From contig CBFFRQ010000062.1 of NCBI GenBank assembly GCA_965644315.1, forward strand, positions 62,001 to 126,000: a DNA stretch of 64,000 bases, given 5' to 3'. This document shows positions 62,751 to 64,000 of this stretch, in pieces. Position 1 is the first letter of the stretch. The number at the start of each line of letters is the position of its first letter. The position numbers were made by a program, and so were the translations under genes. The DNA comes from Caecitellus pseudoparvulus (taxonomy: Eukaryota; Bigyra: Bicosoecida). The notes beneath the pieces were generated by a model. It had not been told where the DNA came from and ran no database searches. It worked only from the letters and a program-made list of their open reading frames with translations.

Positions 62751-64000
62751 TCACAAGAGGTTCGGGTCGTAGACCCACGCGATGAACAAGCCGTCCATGC
62801 CGCAGGTGAGGATGGTGTCGGTGTTCACCAGCGCAGCGCCCCCGTCCCCCACCATCTGCAGCATCTTGATGTCCAAGATGGGCTTGAAGTGGCCACCCGA
62901 GCCATTCCTGCCACGGCCTACCCCTGCCACGTCTTCGAAGTTCTGCAGGGACTTGAGCAGCAGCTGCCCATTGGCGTAGCCCGCCGCCAGAAACACCGCC
63001 CCGCCCGCAGCGGGTGGCGCGACGATGCCGAGCGTCTGCAGTTCAGGCAGGTGCTTGCCGGCGGCAGCGTCGAACGCCAGCACTGGCTTGGCACCTGGTC
63101 CCAGGGAGCTGAGACCCCACGCTCGCAAGGAGCCGTTCTGCCCGCCAGTGATGAGGTGCCCCGCGACGCACACACAGGCGGCCACCTTCTCCCCGTGCCC
63201 ATGCTGTTCTTGGCTCAGGGCCACCACCGGCGTCAACTGGGATGCCGGCGTCCACCCCAAGATGAGGCCGTCGTCCGCCACTGTGAAGAGGTTCTGCTCC
63301 GCCCAGGCCAGGTCCCGCACGGCGCGGGCGTGACCTTCCAGGGTCTGGCAGGCCCAGCCGGCGCCCGCGCCTGCAGCCGTTGCAGCAGCACCTGGGCTCC
63401 CTGCAGCCGCCTTCGTCCACAGCTTCACGGCGCCGCTGGCACAGGCGCTAGCCAGGACCGGCTGCCCCGCCACTGTGCCCAGGCGCAGGCGGGTGATCTG
63501 CAGCTTGTGGGAGTAGGTGGTGCCTGGCATGCACAGCACCGCAACGGGCTCTGTGATGCCCTTCGAGATGTCGAATTCGCGGATGATGCCGACGTTGACC
63601 TTGTACACGCCGCAGGGCTCGAAGCTGGCCACAAACAGGCTGGTGCCGGCCCGCTCCATGGAGGTGATGAGGCCCCCCACGGTGCTGAAGGTCGTCTGCT
63701 CCATGTTGGAGTTAAACACCTGCGTTGCGAGCGAGTGCATGCGTGAGTTGCCCTGTGCCAAGCCGCACTCCGCGACGACTCACTCGCAAGGTCGCGCCAT
63801 CTGCAGCCAGCATGGCCTGCTGCTCAGGGATGGGGACCACACACGTGAACATCTTCTGGGTGGTGTCCCGAGAAGCCGTCTTGCACTGCTTTACCTCCCT
63901 CAGGCGGATGGGCTTCCTGCAACGTCGCGTGGGCAGCGCGGCGTGTAGGCGGCGACAAAGTGAGCCACAGCAGCTGGCACGTACTTTCCGAAGCAATTCA
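62751..64000 (-). CDS. WD40-repeat protein, 5' end outside window
   Basis: The C-terminal part of a beta-propeller protein. Exons in coding order are >64000-63985, 63916-63784 and 63719-62751 (introns 68 and 64 bp, donors GTACGT and GTGAGT). About 372 residues are visible. WD-like blades include PVLASACASGAVKLWT, LEGHARAVRDLAWAEQNLFT, VADDGLILGW, VAGHLITGGQNGSLRAWGL and the last blade DTILTCGMDGLFIAWV. A segment MFTCVVPIPEQQAMLAADGA opens the first visible blade. An Ala/Gly insert sits in one inter-blade loop. I cannot name the family; plant zinc-finger WD40 proteins are one candidate, but the diagnostic N-terminal part is outside the window. Confidence 0.75.

Overview
The window looks like part of a compact, GC-rich eukaryotic nuclear genome, most likely from a unicellular green alga. 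Genes lie about 2.5 kb apart on both strands. They are split by short GT-AG introns (about 60-140 bp, with two longer ones in the first gene), often with the donor GTGCGT. A four-EF-hand protein (19965-21131) resembles the plant CML21/CML22 group, which is the best lineage pointer; a stramenopile or other high-GC alga is not excluded. I see no bacterial or organellar features.

Layout. 1-13857: a 5'-truncated VDAC porin (+), UTP18 (-), an SH3/coiled-coil protein (+), very-long-chain enoyl-CoA reductase (-), a disordered hypothetical (+), a PGAP4-like glycosyltransferase (+), an organelle-type P-loop ATPase (+) and a carboxypeptidase Y-like S10 peptidase (-). 14189-26371: a stand-alone UTP20 C-terminal domain with an in-frame TGA, an ankyrin protein with 13 near-identical 114-bp repeats (-), the CML21-like protein (-), a THUMPD1/Tan1 protein (+), a nucleolin-like protein (-) and a PGM2-type phosphoglucomutase (-). 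26564-37619: a giant 3,637-residue HECT ubiquitin ligase (-). 38162-46019: one 2,521-residue protein joining tandem soluble-type adenylyl cyclase domains to a P-loop region, PH, C2 and GYF-like modules and a class I cyclic-nucleotide phosphodiesterase. 46209-49069: two identical tRNA-Ser(GCU) genes, a methyltransferase-TPR protein and Tim10. 49377-64000: an F-box-like multi-spanning membrane protein, a glycosyltransferase that after splicing carries GT47, GT49 and GT64 domains, a cytochrome P450, a Trf4/PAPD5-type poly(A) polymerase, a putative small basic protein and a WD40 protein cut by the right edge.

The strongest discoveries are the cyclase-phosphodiesterase fusion, which puts cAMP synthesis and breakdown in one chain; the three-domain GT47-GT49-GT64 enzyme; and a recurrent AATGCA element just after stop codons. 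That element becomes the perfect palindrome AATGCATT in four of the six convergent gene pairs, where it could serve both strands as a 3'-end processing signal. The genes are not an operon. Several share a theme of nucleolar and RNA biology (UTP18, the UTP20-like gene, nucleolin-like, THUMPD1-like, Trf4-like), which may be coincidence. Exon boundaries below were chosen by hand from splice signals, reading phase and protein-family continuity, without transcript evidence.
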